64,000 nt of DNA from Clostridiales bacterium (GTDB lineage Bacteria; Bacillota; Clostridia; Oscillospirales; Acutalibacteraceae). The notes under the pieces are model-generated. The model had not been told where the DNA came from. It searched no databases and saw only the letters and a program-made list of their open reading frames with translations. The DNA lies in contig JAHZDE010000001.1 of the NCBI GenBank assembly GCA_019422525.1, forward strand, positions 1 to 64,000, read 5' to 3'. The position numbers and the translations under genes are program-made. How positions within the stretch are numbered: the first letter of the stretch is position 1; every line of letters starts with the position of its first letter. This document shows positions 9,106-17,962 of this stretch, in pieces.

Positions 9106-10392
9106 TTATATTTCTTCAGATTTTACTGATTTATCTGCAAGTCCGAAATCCGCCTCGCCCAGCACATTTACACCATATAGCTGGAAACTGTTTAATAAAG
9201 CCAACGCTGTTTGCTGGTCTTCAAAGGGAATATGAAACAACTCGTTAATTTTCCCCAATCGATAGAGAAGTGTATTTCTATGAATACACAAAATCCGAGC
9301 CGTTGATTCTTTATTATGCAGTGTGAGGCTGTATACCTGTAATGTACGGAAATATTCCGTTTGATGGATGGCATCATATTTTTCCAGTTGGCGAATAGCC
9401 GGATGAAGGAACATTTCTACATTTGTGCTGGCACATACGGTTTCGAACATAACAGCAGGAAATGCAAATTCAAAAAACTCACAGGACTTTTTGGTCATAA
9501 GAGAAGTCATATATGCTTGTTGAAATCGTCCGTTTAGTTCATTCAGGTCAGAAAACGGCAAAGACACGCCACTGGAAGCATTCGATGGAGATAAGAACTC
9601 CGCTACGCGATGAAAAAAAGCAATTTCTTTTTCGGAGTGTCTTTCTCCCTGCATCAGTCCAAAAAGCGTGACGATACAATTATGATAAATGGTGCTGACG
9701 GTAGAACAATATTGTGTCGCAATTTTAGAAATGGCCATGGTAGCAAAAGCTCTTTGGGAAGCAGTACTTCCAATTGGCGTTACCATCACCGAAAATGGTC
9801 CAGGTACGCTGACAGAGAGACATCGGGTAGCTAATGCTTTTGCATTTTGGGAAGCGCTTTCATCCAATAAGTCATGCATGTAAGAAGAAAGAGAAGAGCC
9901 TTCACGATTTCTCCGAGGTAGCATCAGCATGGTAAGTGCATCCACAAATATCTGTGTAGCCTCAAGGTCTTCTGACAATAACGGACAGTCAAACATAAAG
10001 ATGCCAATATGTCCATAAATTCGTTCTTCGGAATGTACCTCTCCAAAAATCCGTGGACAGTCTGCCGCAGGTCCTTTGTTGGAATAAAAGGGCCGATAAT
10101 ACTTTTCGTTTGTATTGAGATACGCCTGCTGATAATCCTGAATAATATCCAGAGACAAGGCCGAATTCTCAAGCAGCGCGTCCCAAATAGGTTGTCCCAG
10201 CTTCTTTTTGGGATATTGACAGATTCGTTTATAGTTTTCGTCTGTTAGCAGTACGGGCAGTCCAAAAAACTCCCAAGCCGTTTGTACAAGAATATCAATA
10301 CTATCACTTTTCAAAGCTTCAAAAAACATTTGATAGGCCTCTGAGAGTGTTCCAATATTTTGTCGGTGGAAACGAATTGTCATTTTGCACAA
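9106..10392 (-). CDS. PucR/CdaR-type transcriptional regulator
   Basis: This 428-residue protein ends in the PucR-type helix-turn-helix (about 370-415: STARILCIHRNTLLYRLGKI). The N-terminal half looks like a sensory domain (FFGLPVLLTDENYKRI, then IYGHIGIFMFD), as in regulators that sense small metabolites. The start is TTG at 10392 behind AAAGGA. ATG at 10383 is possible but lies further from the ribosome site. It is transcribed away from a flavoenzyme gene across a gap with two inverted repeats, so it probably controls the ene-reductase cluster to the right. Confidence 0.88.
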   Translation of the reverse strand: MCKMTIRFHRQNIGTLSEAYQMFFEALKSDSIDILVQTAWEFFGLPVLLTDENYKRICQYPKKKLGQPIWDALLENSALSLDIIQDYQQAYLNTNEKYYRPFYSNKGPAADCPRIFGEVHSEERIYGHIGIFMFDCPLLSEDLEATQIFVDALTMLMLPRRNREGSSLSSYMHDLLDESASQNAKALATRCLSVSVPGPFSVMVTPIGSTASQRAFATMAISKIATQYCSTVSTIYHNCIVTLFGLMQGERHSEKEIAFFHRVAEFLSPSNASSGVSLPFSDLNELNGRFQQAYMTSLMTKKSCEFFEFAFPAVMFETVCASTNVEMFLHPAIRQLEKYDAIHQTEYFRTLQVYSLTLHNKESTARILCIHRNTLLYRLGKINELFHIPFEDQQTALALLNSFQLYGVNVLGEADFGLADKSVKSEEI

Positions 10393-10443
10393 GTCATCCT
10401 TTCTAATTTTAAAAGTCTTACATTTTATTGTATTCCGAAATGT

Positions 10444-10484
10444 GCTACTATTACTGTAGCAGACATCGTTACATATTTAACGAT
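10444..10484. promoter_or_regulatory. Candidate operators between the PucR-type regulator and the flavoenzyme gene
   Basis: Two inverted repeats lie in the divergent gap: GCTAC (10444-10448) with GTAGC (10456-10460), and ATCGTTA (10465-10471) with TAACGAT (10478-10484). They are placed as expected for binding sites of the divergent regulator. No strong promoter consensus is visible. Confidence 0.45.
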
Positions 10485-10563
10485 TTTATTATATCAAATT
10501 GGGAGCTTTGCGCAAGATGTTCTCGCAAAAAATAATAACTTTTGTCGAAAGGATGTGGAATGA

Positions 10564-12507
10564 ATGAATTTCGAGAGAACTTTTTCCCCGTATAAAATTG
10601 GAAACCTCTTAGTGAAAAATCGCCTGATTGTTCCCGCTATGGATTCCGGCGTGTTTGACCCGAATGGTTTAGTTGTGCAATCCACACTAGATTATTATGG
10701 TGCCCGTGCTGCTGGTGGATTCGGATTGATTATCATTGAAATTGCCGCCGTGGAGCGGAGAGGCGTGGGCATGCCTCATGAGCCAAATGTATGGAGCGAT
10801 AAGGGAATCGCCGGAATGAGCAAACTGGCCAATACTCTTAAAAACAAAGGCGCCCGTACGATTGTTCAGCTTCATCATGCTGGTCGTGAAACAATTGCTG
10901 CCATGGCTGGTGAGCAAATCGCTGCACCTTCCAGTGTGCCATGTCCTACCAACCGTGAAACCCCTCACGAGTTTACGACACAAGAAGTTTATGACTTGAT
11001 TCAGCATTATGTAGATGCTGCTGTTCGCTGTCAAAAGGCTGGGTTTGATGGTGTAGAGATTCATGCAGCTCATGGTTATATGGGCGGTCAATTCCTTTCC
11101 CCCCGTTCCAATAAGCGTGTGGATGAGTTCGGCGGTGGTTTGGACGGCCGTGCCTACTTTATGAAACTGGTAGTAGAAGGAATTAAGGCAGCCTGCGGGG
11201 ACGATTTTGTAGTGACCGCTCGAATCTCCTCCAAAGAAAACCGTATTGGCGGATTGGAAATTGAAGAGTCTGTTGTATTTGCTCAAATGCTGGAGGATTA
11301 TGGCTATGATGCCCTGCATATTTCCGCCGGTACCTATGAGACTTGGCAGACTATCGTACCGCCGTCAAGTTGGCAGTCTGGTTGGAACCTGTCTGCTTCC
11401 CGCAGAATTAAAGAAGCCGTGGATATCCCGGTATTTTCCGTCGGCCTGTTCCATGACCCCTATACCATTGAGACTGCTCTGAAGCGCGGTGACTGCGATG
11501 CAGTTTCTCTGGGCCGTCAGTCTATTTGCGACCCCGATTTCCCCAACAAGATGTACGCAGGCGTGATAGAGGATATTATTCCCTGTCTGGGATGCACACA
11601 GCGCTGCATGGAATTCAACTATCCCGAAAATCTGATGCCTGGCGACTGGGGCGTAGGCTGTATGCTCAACCCGGAATCCAGTCACAGAGCGGACCGTATG
11701 TTGACCCCCACAGATGCTCCCAAGAACGTTGTGGTAGTAGGCGCTGGCCCTGGCGGCATGACTGCTGCTTTTATGGCAGCAGGCCGTGGCCATCACGTCA
11801 CTCTGCTGGAAAAGAACGGTGCCGATCGTGTAGGCGGGCAGTTTCTGATTGCAGCCTATCCTCCCTTTAAACAGGGGTTGACCCGCGCTATTCGGTATCA
11901 GCTGCATATGTGCAAAAAGAATGGTGTTGATATTCGATTTAACACCGAGGCTACTCCGGAACTGATTAAAGAACTGGCTCCCGATGTGCTTATTATGGCT
12001 ACCGGCGCCAAACCTATCGTCCCCAATATTCCCGGCATTGATGGAGAAGGCGTAGTACAGGCCAATGATGTGCTGCTGGGCAACCCGGTGCTGAAGTCCA
12101 GCGTTTTGATTATCGGCGGCGGTGAAGTGGGCGTAGAAACGGCAGAATATGCTACTGACTATTGCTCCAAGGTTTCTATTGTGGAAATGCTGCCTGCTTT
12201 GGCCGAAAAAATGTATCTGACTGTCCGGAACGATTTGATGGATCGCCTGAAGAAAGAAGAAGTAGACATCCACGTCAACACCAAGGTGTTGGAGTTCATT
12301 CCTGGTGGCGTGATTGCCGAATGCAACGGCGAAAAAATCACTCTGGATGGCTATGACCATGTGGTTTTGGCACTTGGCTCCAAGTCCTATGTGCCCTTTG
12401 ATCCCACTGGTCTTGCACCGGAAGTGTATACCGTAGGCGACGCTGAAAAAGCCCGTGATACCAAGTGGGCTATCTATGAAGCCTATCGTGTGGCACAGAA
12501 AATTTAA
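10564..12507 (+). CDS. Old Yellow Enzyme-family FMN/Fe-S/FAD oxidoreductase (ene-reductase)
   Basis: This 647-residue flavoenzyme has the architecture of 2,4-dienoyl-CoA reductase, 2-enoate reductase and the bile-acid enzymes BaiCD/BaiH. The FMN barrel covers about 1-340 (QLHHAGRE; DGVEIHAAHGYMGGQFLSPR). Cys341, Cys344, Cys348 and Cys366 fit the 4Fe-4S site. A Rossmann FAD/NAD half follows (VVVVGAGPGGMTAAF near 391; a second dinucleotide fold VLIIGGGEVGVE near 515). Such enzymes reduce activated C=C bonds with NAD(P)H in the cytosol. The substrate cannot be read from the sequence. It starts a probable operon with an NTF2-like gene and a second paralogue. Confidence 0.93.
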   Translation: MNFERTFSPYKIGNLLVKNRLIVPAMDSGVFDPNGLVVQSTLDYYGARAAGGFGLIIIEIAAVERRGVGMPHEPNVWSDKGIAGMSKLANTLKNKGARTIVQLHHAGRETIAAMAGEQIAAPSSVPCPTNRETPHEFTTQEVYDLIQHYVDAAVRCQKAGFDGVEIHAAHGYMGGQFLSPRSNKRVDEFGGGLDGRAYFMKLVVEGIKAACGDDFVVTARISSKENRIGGLEIEESVVFAQMLEDYGYDALHISAGTYETWQTIVPPSSWQSGWNLSASRRIKEAVDIPVFSVGLFHDPYTIETALKRGDCDAVSLGRQSICDPDFPNKMYAGVIEDIIPCLGCTQRCMEFNYPENLMPGDWGVGCMLNPESSHRADRMLTPTDAPKNVVVVGAGPGGMTAAFMAAGRGHHVTLLEKNGADRVGGQFLIAAYPPFKQGLTRAIRYQLHMCKKNGVDIRFNTEATPELIKELAPDVLIMATGAKPIVPNIPGIDGEGVVQANDVLLGNPVLKSSVLIIGGGEVGVETAEYATDYCSKVSIVEMLPALAEKMYLTVRNDLMDRLKKEEVDIHVNTKVLEFIPGGVIAECNGEKITLDGYDHVVLALGSKSYVPFDPTGLAPEVYTVGDAEKARDTKWAIYEAYRVAQKI

Positions 12508-12543
12508 ACTAAGATTTTTACACATCACTAAGGAGGGAAAACG

Positions 12544-12867
12544 ATGGTTTCTGAAATTTTGGAGAAATATGTGGCTGGCCTTAATTCTGGCGACGCCAAT
12601 CAGGTTGCAGAGTTGTTTGCGGATGAGTGTGACTTTGTCGATGGAGGAGCCAGACCGTGGAAATTTCCTGATGTAGTGGCTTCGGGAAAAGAAGGAGTTC
12701 GTCAGGCTTTTACCGGTGCATATCAGGTAAAAGCAAATATTGTAAAATTGAACCCCAATTCCATGGAGTATGATGTGTTTTTGGCTGGACTCGAAATTCC
12801 TTGTATTGGTGCGGCTACTGTTAATGAGGAAGGAAAAATTACGGAATATATTGTCCGTCCACGCTGA
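12544..12867 (+). CDS. NTF2-like (SnoaL-type) small protein
   Basis: This 107-residue protein has the NTF2/SnoaL pattern: an N-terminal helix (VSEILEKYVAGLNSGDANQV), then the conserved ELFADECDFVDGG stretch, a helix around VRQAFTGAY and curved-sheet strands. The family includes small dehydratases, isomerases and binding proteins, among them the bile-acid 7-dehydratase BaiE, which is longer. Ribosome site AGGAGG lies just upstream. It lies between two ene-reductase genes on one strand, so it may act on the same substrate. No catalytic residue set could be assigned with confidence. Confidence 0.75.
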   Translation: MVSEILEKYVAGLNSGDANQVAELFADECDFVDGGARPWKFPDVVASGKEGVRQAFTGAYQVKANIVKLNPNSMEYDVFLAGLEIPCIGAATVNEEGKITEYIVRPR

Positions 12868-12941
12868 CTGATCGTTAGAGGCCCGGCGAAAGCTGAGCCT
12901 CTGCTTTCATGATATAGCATTACTTAGTAAGGAGAATGATT

Positions 12942-14858
12942 ATGCACGGATTATTCGACAAAACACAGCTTGGTTCGATGAAATTAAAGAACAGAATCTT
13001 TATGTCCCCTATGGGAACCACTGGTGAGGCAGACGGTTCTTACTGCAACGAGGGCATTGATTATTTTATGGAGCGCGCTAAGGGCGGCGCTGGCCTGATT
13101 ATTACTGGCGCCAATGTAGTTTCCACCAAATATGAGGCCCGTCCCTGCACCGAACTTTCTAACTTCCACCATGTGGAACGCCTGAATATGCTCATTGAGC
13201 GCTGCCATAACTATGGCGCAAAGGTTTGCGTACAGCTGTCTCCAGGCCTGGGCCGTCAGCAGTTTACCGACCCCTTCACCCCGCCTTATTCTGCCGGTTC
13301 TGTGGGCGCTTTCTGGTATAAGGACCTGATCTGCAAGCCCTTCTCTGTTGAGGACATCCACTATCTGGTGGATAAAGTGGGTTACTCCGCCAGCTTGGCA
13401 ATCAACGCAGGTGCAGACGCTGTGGAGCTGCACGCTTACGGCGGATATTTGCTGGACCAGTTCCAGTCCAAGCAGTGGAACAATCGTACCGACGAATACG
13501 GCGGAAGCTTGGAGAACCGTATGCGCTTTACTCTGGAATGCATTGAAGCCATTAAGAAAAATGTTCCCAAGAACTTCCCCATCTTGGTAAAGTTTACGCC
13601 TGACCAGCGTGTAGAAGGTTTCCGCACACTGGATGAAGGCATCGAAATGGCCAAGATTCTGGAAAATGCAGGCATTACCGCTTTGCATGTGGATACTGGT
13701 TGCTATGAGGAATGGTATCAGGCTATTACTACCGTCTACTCCAAACCCGGCCATAAGCTGGATGTGCAGCGCGCTATTAAAAACGTGGTACATATCCCGG
13801 TATTGGGCGACGGCAAGCTCTTTGACCCTGAGCTGGCCAATAAAGTCATTGAGGATGAGACGCTGGATTATCTGGGCCTGGGCCACGAGATGCTGGCAGA
13901 CCCCTATTGGCCTACCAAGGTCAAGGAAGGCCGCTATGAAGATATCCGTCCCTGCGTAGGCTGCAACGAGTGCCTGCTTTCCGGGTTCTCTGGCAAGCAC
14001 TATTATTGCGCTGTGAACCCCACCTGCTATGCTGAAAGAGATTATGCTCTGCCCAAGCCCGATGGCTCCAAGAAGTCCATTCTGGTCATCGGCGGCGGCC
14101 CTGGCGGTATGTCCGCTGCTATTACTGCAAGACAGCGCGGCTGGGATGTTGAGCTTTGGGAGAAGACCGACCGCTTGGGCGGTACCCTTTGGCCCGCAGG
14201 CGGCCCCGATTTCAAGGCCGACATTATTAAGCTGATCAAGTATATGAAGACCCAGTGCGAGAAGCTGGGCGTTAAGATTTGCTATAACAAGACCGCTACT
14301 GTCGAAAACGTGGTGGGTGGCAATTATGATAAGGTGATATTGGCAGCTGGCGCATCTCCGGCTATTCCGCCTATTCCCGGCATTGAGAACGCTGTGGTGG
14401 TATCTGACTACCTCACTCATAAAGTGGGCGCTGGGAAGAAAGTCGTTGTCATTGGCGGCGGCTTGGCTGGTACCGAAGCGGCCTGCGATATTGCTCCTAA
14501 GGCAGACGAGGTCACCATCGTGGAGATGCTTCCGGATATTCTTTACACCGCTGCACATTGCCTGAACAATGACCAACAGCTGCGCAACATGGTGGCTGAC
14601 AGAGGCGTTAAGGTAGTGGCTGGCGCTAAAGTTACCAACATTACCCCCGACTCCGTCACCTACGAAAAGGATGGCGAGACAGTAACCATTCCCTGTGACA
14701 CTGTATTTAACGCAGCTGGCTTCCGTGCCAACAACCAGCTGGAAGATCTTCTGGAGGCTAACTACGATAATGTGGCTGTTATTGGCGATGCTATCGCTCC
14801 CCGTAAAATCCTTACGGCAGTCCACGAAGGTTATCATGCTATTCGTATTATGGAATAA
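12942..14858 (+). CDS. Second Old Yellow Enzyme-family FMN/Fe-S/FAD oxidoreductase
   Basis: The 638-residue protein is a paralogue of the flavoenzyme at 10564 with the same layout: FMN barrel (FMSPMGTTGE; DAVELHAYGGYLLDQFQS), Fe-S cysteines 338, 341, 345 and 356 (CVGCNECL then YYCAVNP), and two dinucleotide folds (ILVIGGGPGGMSAA; VVVIGGGLAGTEAA). ATG 12942 is preferred over ATG 12936 because it lies seven bases from AAGGAG. The barrel resembles BaiCD/enoate-reductase types. The two enzymes probably reduce related double bonds, or successive ones in one molecule. A terminator follows. Confidence 0.93.
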   Translation: MHGLFDKTQLGSMKLKNRIFMSPMGTTGEADGSYCNEGIDYFMERAKGGAGLIITGANVVSTKYEARPCTELSNFHHVERLNMLIERCHNYGAKVCVQLSPGLGRQQFTDPFTPPYSAGSVGAFWYKDLICKPFSVEDIHYLVDKVGYSASLAINAGADAVELHAYGGYLLDQFQSKQWNNRTDEYGGSLENRMRFTLECIEAIKKNVPKNFPILVKFTPDQRVEGFRTLDEGIEMAKILENAGITALHVDTGCYEEWYQAITTVYSKPGHKLDVQRAIKNVVHIPVLGDGKLFDPELANKVIEDETLDYLGLGHEMLADPYWPTKVKEGRYEDIRPCVGCNECLLSGFSGKHYYCAVNPTCYAERDYALPKPDGSKKSILVIGGGPGGMSAAITARQRGWDVELWEKTDRLGGTLWPAGGPDFKADIIKLIKYMKTQCEKLGVKICYNKTATVENVVGGNYDKVILAAGASPAIPPIPGIENAVVVSDYLTHKVGAGKKVVVIGGGLAGTEAACDIAPKADEVTIVEMLPDILYTAAHCLNNDQQLRNMVADRGVKVVAGAKVTNITPDSVTYEKDGETVTIPCDTVFNAAGFRANNQLEDLLEANYDNVAVIGDAIAPRKILTAVHEGYHAIRIME

Positions 14859-14929
14859 TCCTTTCGGGTATATTTCATGTCAACAGAAGACATAGCTCTG
14901 TAATGCTCTTGTACAAATAAACAGTAAGA

Positions 14930-14968
14930 AAGCCCGCTCCGGCAATCATGTCAGAGCGGGCTTTTTTA
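14930..14968 (+). terminator. Intrinsic terminator of the ene-reductase cluster
   Basis: AAGCCCGCTC (14930-14939) pairs with GAGCGGGCTT (14954-14963), followed by a T run. It also lies between convergent genes. Confidence 0.88.
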
Positions 14969-14988
14969 ATTTATCAAGTGTTTTACAA

Positions 14989-15513
14989 TTAGACTACTGA
15001 AATTCCGTTTTGAGCCTTGACACATAAATCGCCAATCCATCCCAAAGTCTGGGTGGTGCGGAAACGGCGAATTAGACCAAAGGTCTCCAAAAGAGCACAC
15101 AGCTTATCGGCACAGGATACCACAAAGCTTTCCCAATGTTTAGGAAACGCCCAAAACGTAAGAGGCCACATATGAGTGCGGATAATCTCCTCTTCTAATG
15201 GAGTAAGATAAAAATATTTCTGCGCATTGTGCAAAGCAATTTTGGGATGAGAAAAGCCATGAAGCCCCGGATAGGGGTTTGGCTTATGCCAGTCATACAA
15301 AAACAGATCATGGAGCAGTCCGCCTCTTGCGGCAACATAGAAATTCAGCCCTATCATCCTACAAATTGTATAACTTAAAAATGCTACCATCAGGCAATGC
15401 TCCAACGTAGAGACATCCCCGTGCTGCGTAAATTGCTGCATAGAGCGCACACTTGGGGCTTCTATCAAACCTTTAATACAAAACCGAAAGCCCTCAATCC
15501 ATCGAGAGACCAT
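14989..15513 (-). CDS. HD-domain phosphohydrolase-like protein
   Basis: The 174-residue protein has the HD metal-site order: His of STLEHCLMVA, the pair HD in GGLLHDLFLYDW, further His residues (FSHPKIALHNA) and the late Asp in SCADKLCALLE. It probably hydrolyses a phosphate bond, and its substrate is unknown. The start at 15513 is chosen because GGGGAGG sits six to seven bases upstream. An in-frame extension to 15711 is A/T-rich and unlike coding sequence. The gene stands alone on the minus strand. Confidence 0.82.
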   Translation of the reverse strand: MVSRWIEGFRFCIKGLIEAPSVRSMQQFTQHGDVSTLEHCLMVAFLSYTICRMIGLNFYVAARGGLLHDLFLYDWHKPNPYPGLHGFSHPKIALHNAQKYFYLTPLEEEIIRTHMWPLTFWAFPKHWESFVVSCADKLCALLETFGLIRRFRTTQTLGWIGDLCVKAQNGISVV

Positions 15514-15757
15514 GGGTATCCTCCCCTTTCTGTTCCGTTTCTCCATGTATAGTATAGCAGAAACATTCCAAAAAAAACAGTGACTTTTGAATGGTTTCCA
15601 AGCTTTACAAATTTCTTGTTTAGAACAAAATCTTATTGATTTATGGGAGTTAGAAAAGGATATTTTCTGAAATAGTAGCTGTAAATAACAATAGAAAAAA
15701 TATTGAAGCAAAAGATACTATATCAGGATTTTTGCACTTCTCTTTGACAACGGTTCA

Positions 15758-15766
15758 TGTTATAAT
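15758..15766 (+). promoter_or_regulatory. Extended -10 promoter element ahead of the NSS transporter
   Basis: TGTTATAAT (TG at 15758-15759, TATAAT at 15761-15766) is an extended -10 element about 80 bases before the transporter start. A TTGACA at 15744-15749 lies too close to serve as its -35. The rest of the 330-base gap from 15514 to 15845 is A/T-rich with no gene seen. Confidence 0.5.
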
Positions 15767-15845
15767 TTAATTTCACAGTGTATTTCTGCAAAGTGGTGTA
15801 TTATAAAAGCGGCTATGCTTTTGGACATGGGAAAGGAATGGTTTT

Positions 15846-17189
15846 ATGGAAAGCTCCAACAACAATACAGCCCATCGGAATGGTAGTTTTAGCTCCTCCT
15901 TTGGGTTTATTATCTCTTGTGTAGGTTCTGCGGTAGGACTTGGAAACATTTGGATGTTCCCCTATCGTTTGGGACAATATGGCGGCGCAGCGTTTCTCAT
16001 CCCCTATCTGCTGTTTGTCTTCCTTTTTGGATGGGTAGGACTGTCTGCTGAATTTGGTATTGGACGCTTGGCTCGTACCGGTACACTGGGGTCTTATCGA
16101 TATTGTTTTTCGGCACGACGGGAAAAAGCCGGAAAGTTTGGGGAAGCACTGGGCTGGATTCCTCTTTTGGGTTCCTTGGGAATCGCCATCGGATATGCCA
16201 TTATTTTGGGATGGGTCCTTCGTTCTTGCTGGGGTTCCATTACCGGAGAGCTGTTTTCCCTGGATGCTTCCACCTATTTTGCGCAGGCAACGGGAGATTT
16301 CGGCAGTATTCCATGGCATACAATTGTGGTTGTCATGGTGTGTGCAGTCGCACTTACCGGTGTTTCCAAAGGAATTGAAAAAGTGAGTAAGGTGTTGATG
16401 CCGCTTTTCTTTCTTCTTTTCCTGATTGTAGCGGTACGAGTAGCTTTTCTTCCCGGTGCAGGGGACGGCTATGCATTTTTGTTTGTTCCCAAATGGGATG
16501 CCCTTCTCAAAGCCGACACCTGGATTATGGCCATGGGACAGGCATTTTTCTCCCTGTCTATTACCGGTTCCGGTATGATTGTGTATGGCGCTTATTTGGA
16601 CAAATCTGCGGATATTCCGGCTGCCTCCCTGCGGACTGCCCTGTTTGATACACTGGCAGCTATGCTTTCGGCTCTGGCCATTATGCCGGCAGTTTTTGCT
16701 TTTGGCATTGACCCCACTTCCGGACCGTCGCTGCTGTTCCTCACACTTCCGGAAATTTTCAAGGAAATTCCTTTCGGCAATATATTCGCAATATTCTTCT
16801 TTGTGTCGGTAGCCTTTGCCGGGATTACCTCTCTTATCAATATGTTTGAAGCGGTAATTGAAAGCTGGCAGAACCGGTTCCATATGTCCCGCAAGCTGGC
16901 GGTTGCTTTGTGTGGAATTCTAACGTTGGCTATCGGTCTTTTCCTGGAAGCAGAACCCAAAGTGGGAAGCTGGCTTGATTTTGTGTCCATTATTGTAGTT
17001 CCTACTGGAGCCGTACTGGGCGCGGTTTCCATTTACTATGTTTTGGGATATCGGAGAATTCGCAAGGAGCTGGAAGAAGGCCGGGACAAGCCTTTGAGCA
17101 AAGCGTTCGGTTTTGCCGCACGGTATGTCTATGTACCGCTGACTGTGCTGGTGCTGATTCTGGGCATTTGCTATGGCGGCATTGGTTAA
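15846..17189 (+). CDS. Neurotransmitter:sodium symporter (NSS/SNF) family transporter
   Basis: This 447-residue membrane protein has the NSS hallmark in its first helix (GSAVGLGNIWMFPYRLGQYG, the unwound Na+/substrate site) and about 11 hydrophobic segments, like the bacterial amino-acid members TnaT and MhsT. It should carry an amino acid or related compound into the cell with Na+. AAAGGA precedes the ATG. It is followed on the same strand by rsmE and a ymfI-like gene with short gaps, so the three may share a transcript. Substrate specificity is not visible. Confidence 0.93.
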   Translation: MESSNNNTAHRNGSFSSSFGFIISCVGSAVGLGNIWMFPYRLGQYGGAAFLIPYLLFVFLFGWVGLSAEFGIGRLARTGTLGSYRYCFSARREKAGKFGEALGWIPLLGSLGIAIGYAIILGWVLRSCWGSITGELFSLDASTYFAQATGDFGSIPWHTIVVVMVCAVALTGVSKGIEKVSKVLMPLFFLLFLIVAVRVAFLPGAGDGYAFLFVPKWDALLKADTWIMAMGQAFFSLSITGSGMIVYGAYLDKSADIPAASLRTALFDTLAAMLSALAIMPAVFAFGIDPTSGPSLLFLTLPEIFKEIPFGNIFAIFFFVSVAFAGITSLINMFEAVIESWQNRFHMSRKLAVALCGILTLAIGLFLEAEPKVGSWLDFVSIIVVPTGAVLGAVSIYYVLGYRRIRKELEEGRDKPLSKAFGFAARYVYVPLTVLVLILGICYGGIG

Positions 17190-17223
17190 AGTTTGTTGAA
17201 TTTTGAAAAAAGGGAGTGCAGTT

Positions 17224-17949
17224 ATGCCACGCTTTTTTGTTTCCCCATTTTCCGGGGACGAAACCACGGTTTCTGGAGAAGACGGACGTCATATTGCCCG
17301 TTCACTGCGCATGAAGCTGGGAGAATCCCTGACATTGTGTGATGGAGAGGGAATGGATTACCGATGTGAAATTACCGGGTTTTCGGGAGATGAGGTACTG
17401 GTGCGGGTGTTGGAGCGTATTCCTTCCCACAGTGAGCCTTCTATAAAAGTCACCGTATATCAGGGAATTCCTAAAGGGGACAAAATGGATGCCATTGTTC
17501 AAAAAGCGGTGGAACTGGGAGCCACTGAAATTGTGCCGGTGTATATGCGCCGATGTGTTTCCCGCCCGGACGAAAAATCCGCCGCCAAAAAAGCCGCTCG
17601 TTGGCAGAAAATTGCTGACGAAGCTGCCAAACAAAGCGGTCGGGGAACTTTGCCTCAGGTATTGCCGCCTATGGGCTTTTCCAAGGCCGCGCAGCGTGCA
17701 GCCGAAAATGGTCCGGTACTTCTCTTTTATGAGGGAGGCGGCAAACCTCTTTCGGGAGTCGTCTCTTCGGATTGGAAAAGTGTTTCCTTTTTTATTGGTC
17801 CTGAGGGTGGGGTCGATGAGGCAGAAGTGCAGATGTTAACGGAAAACGGTGCCTGTATGGCTACCTTGGGCCCCCGTATCCTTCGTACCGAGACGGCCCC
17901 ACTGGCAGCGCTGACTGCTATTATGTTGCTCACTGGAAATCTGGAATAA
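17224..17949 (+). CDS. rsmE: 16S rRNA (uracil1498-N3)-methyltransferase RsmE
   Basis: This 241-residue SPOUT methyltransferase methylates U1498 of 16S rRNA using SAM. Family signatures are MPRFFV at the start, the PUA-like segment through GEDGRHIARSLRMKLGE, and the C-terminal SAM knot (FIGPEGGVDEAEV, LGPRILRTETAPLA). ATG 17224 is preferred to the upstream in-frame codon because GGGAG is at proper distance and the protein begins as its relatives do. It is followed 13 bases later by the SDR gene. Confidence 0.95.
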   Translation: MPRFFVSPFSGDETTVSGEDGRHIARSLRMKLGESLTLCDGEGMDYRCEITGFSGDEVLVRVLERIPSHSEPSIKVTVYQGIPKGDKMDAIVQKAVELGATEIVPVYMRRCVSRPDEKSAAKKAARWQKIADEAAKQSGRGTLPQVLPPMGFSKAAQRAAENGPVLLFYEGGGKPLSGVVSSDWKSVSFFIGPEGGVDEAEVQMLTENGACMATLGPRILRTETAPLAALTAIMLLTGNLE

Positions 17950-17962
17950 AGGAGATACTGCC

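Noticed and set aside
12877..12902. Hairpin AGAGGC/GCCTCT between the NTF2-like gene and the second flavoenzyme gene.
   Set aside because: The stem is only six pairs and has no real T-run, so it is unlikely to break the operon.
12984..14837. A 617-codon open frame opposite the second flavoenzyme gene.
   Set aside because: The + strand frame is a clear member of a known family with all motifs. The minus frame has none and no ribosome site.
15744..15766. TTGACA followed by TATAAT upstream of the NSS transporter as a full promoter.
   Set aside because: The spacer is only 11 bases. The extended -10 was kept as the feature instead.
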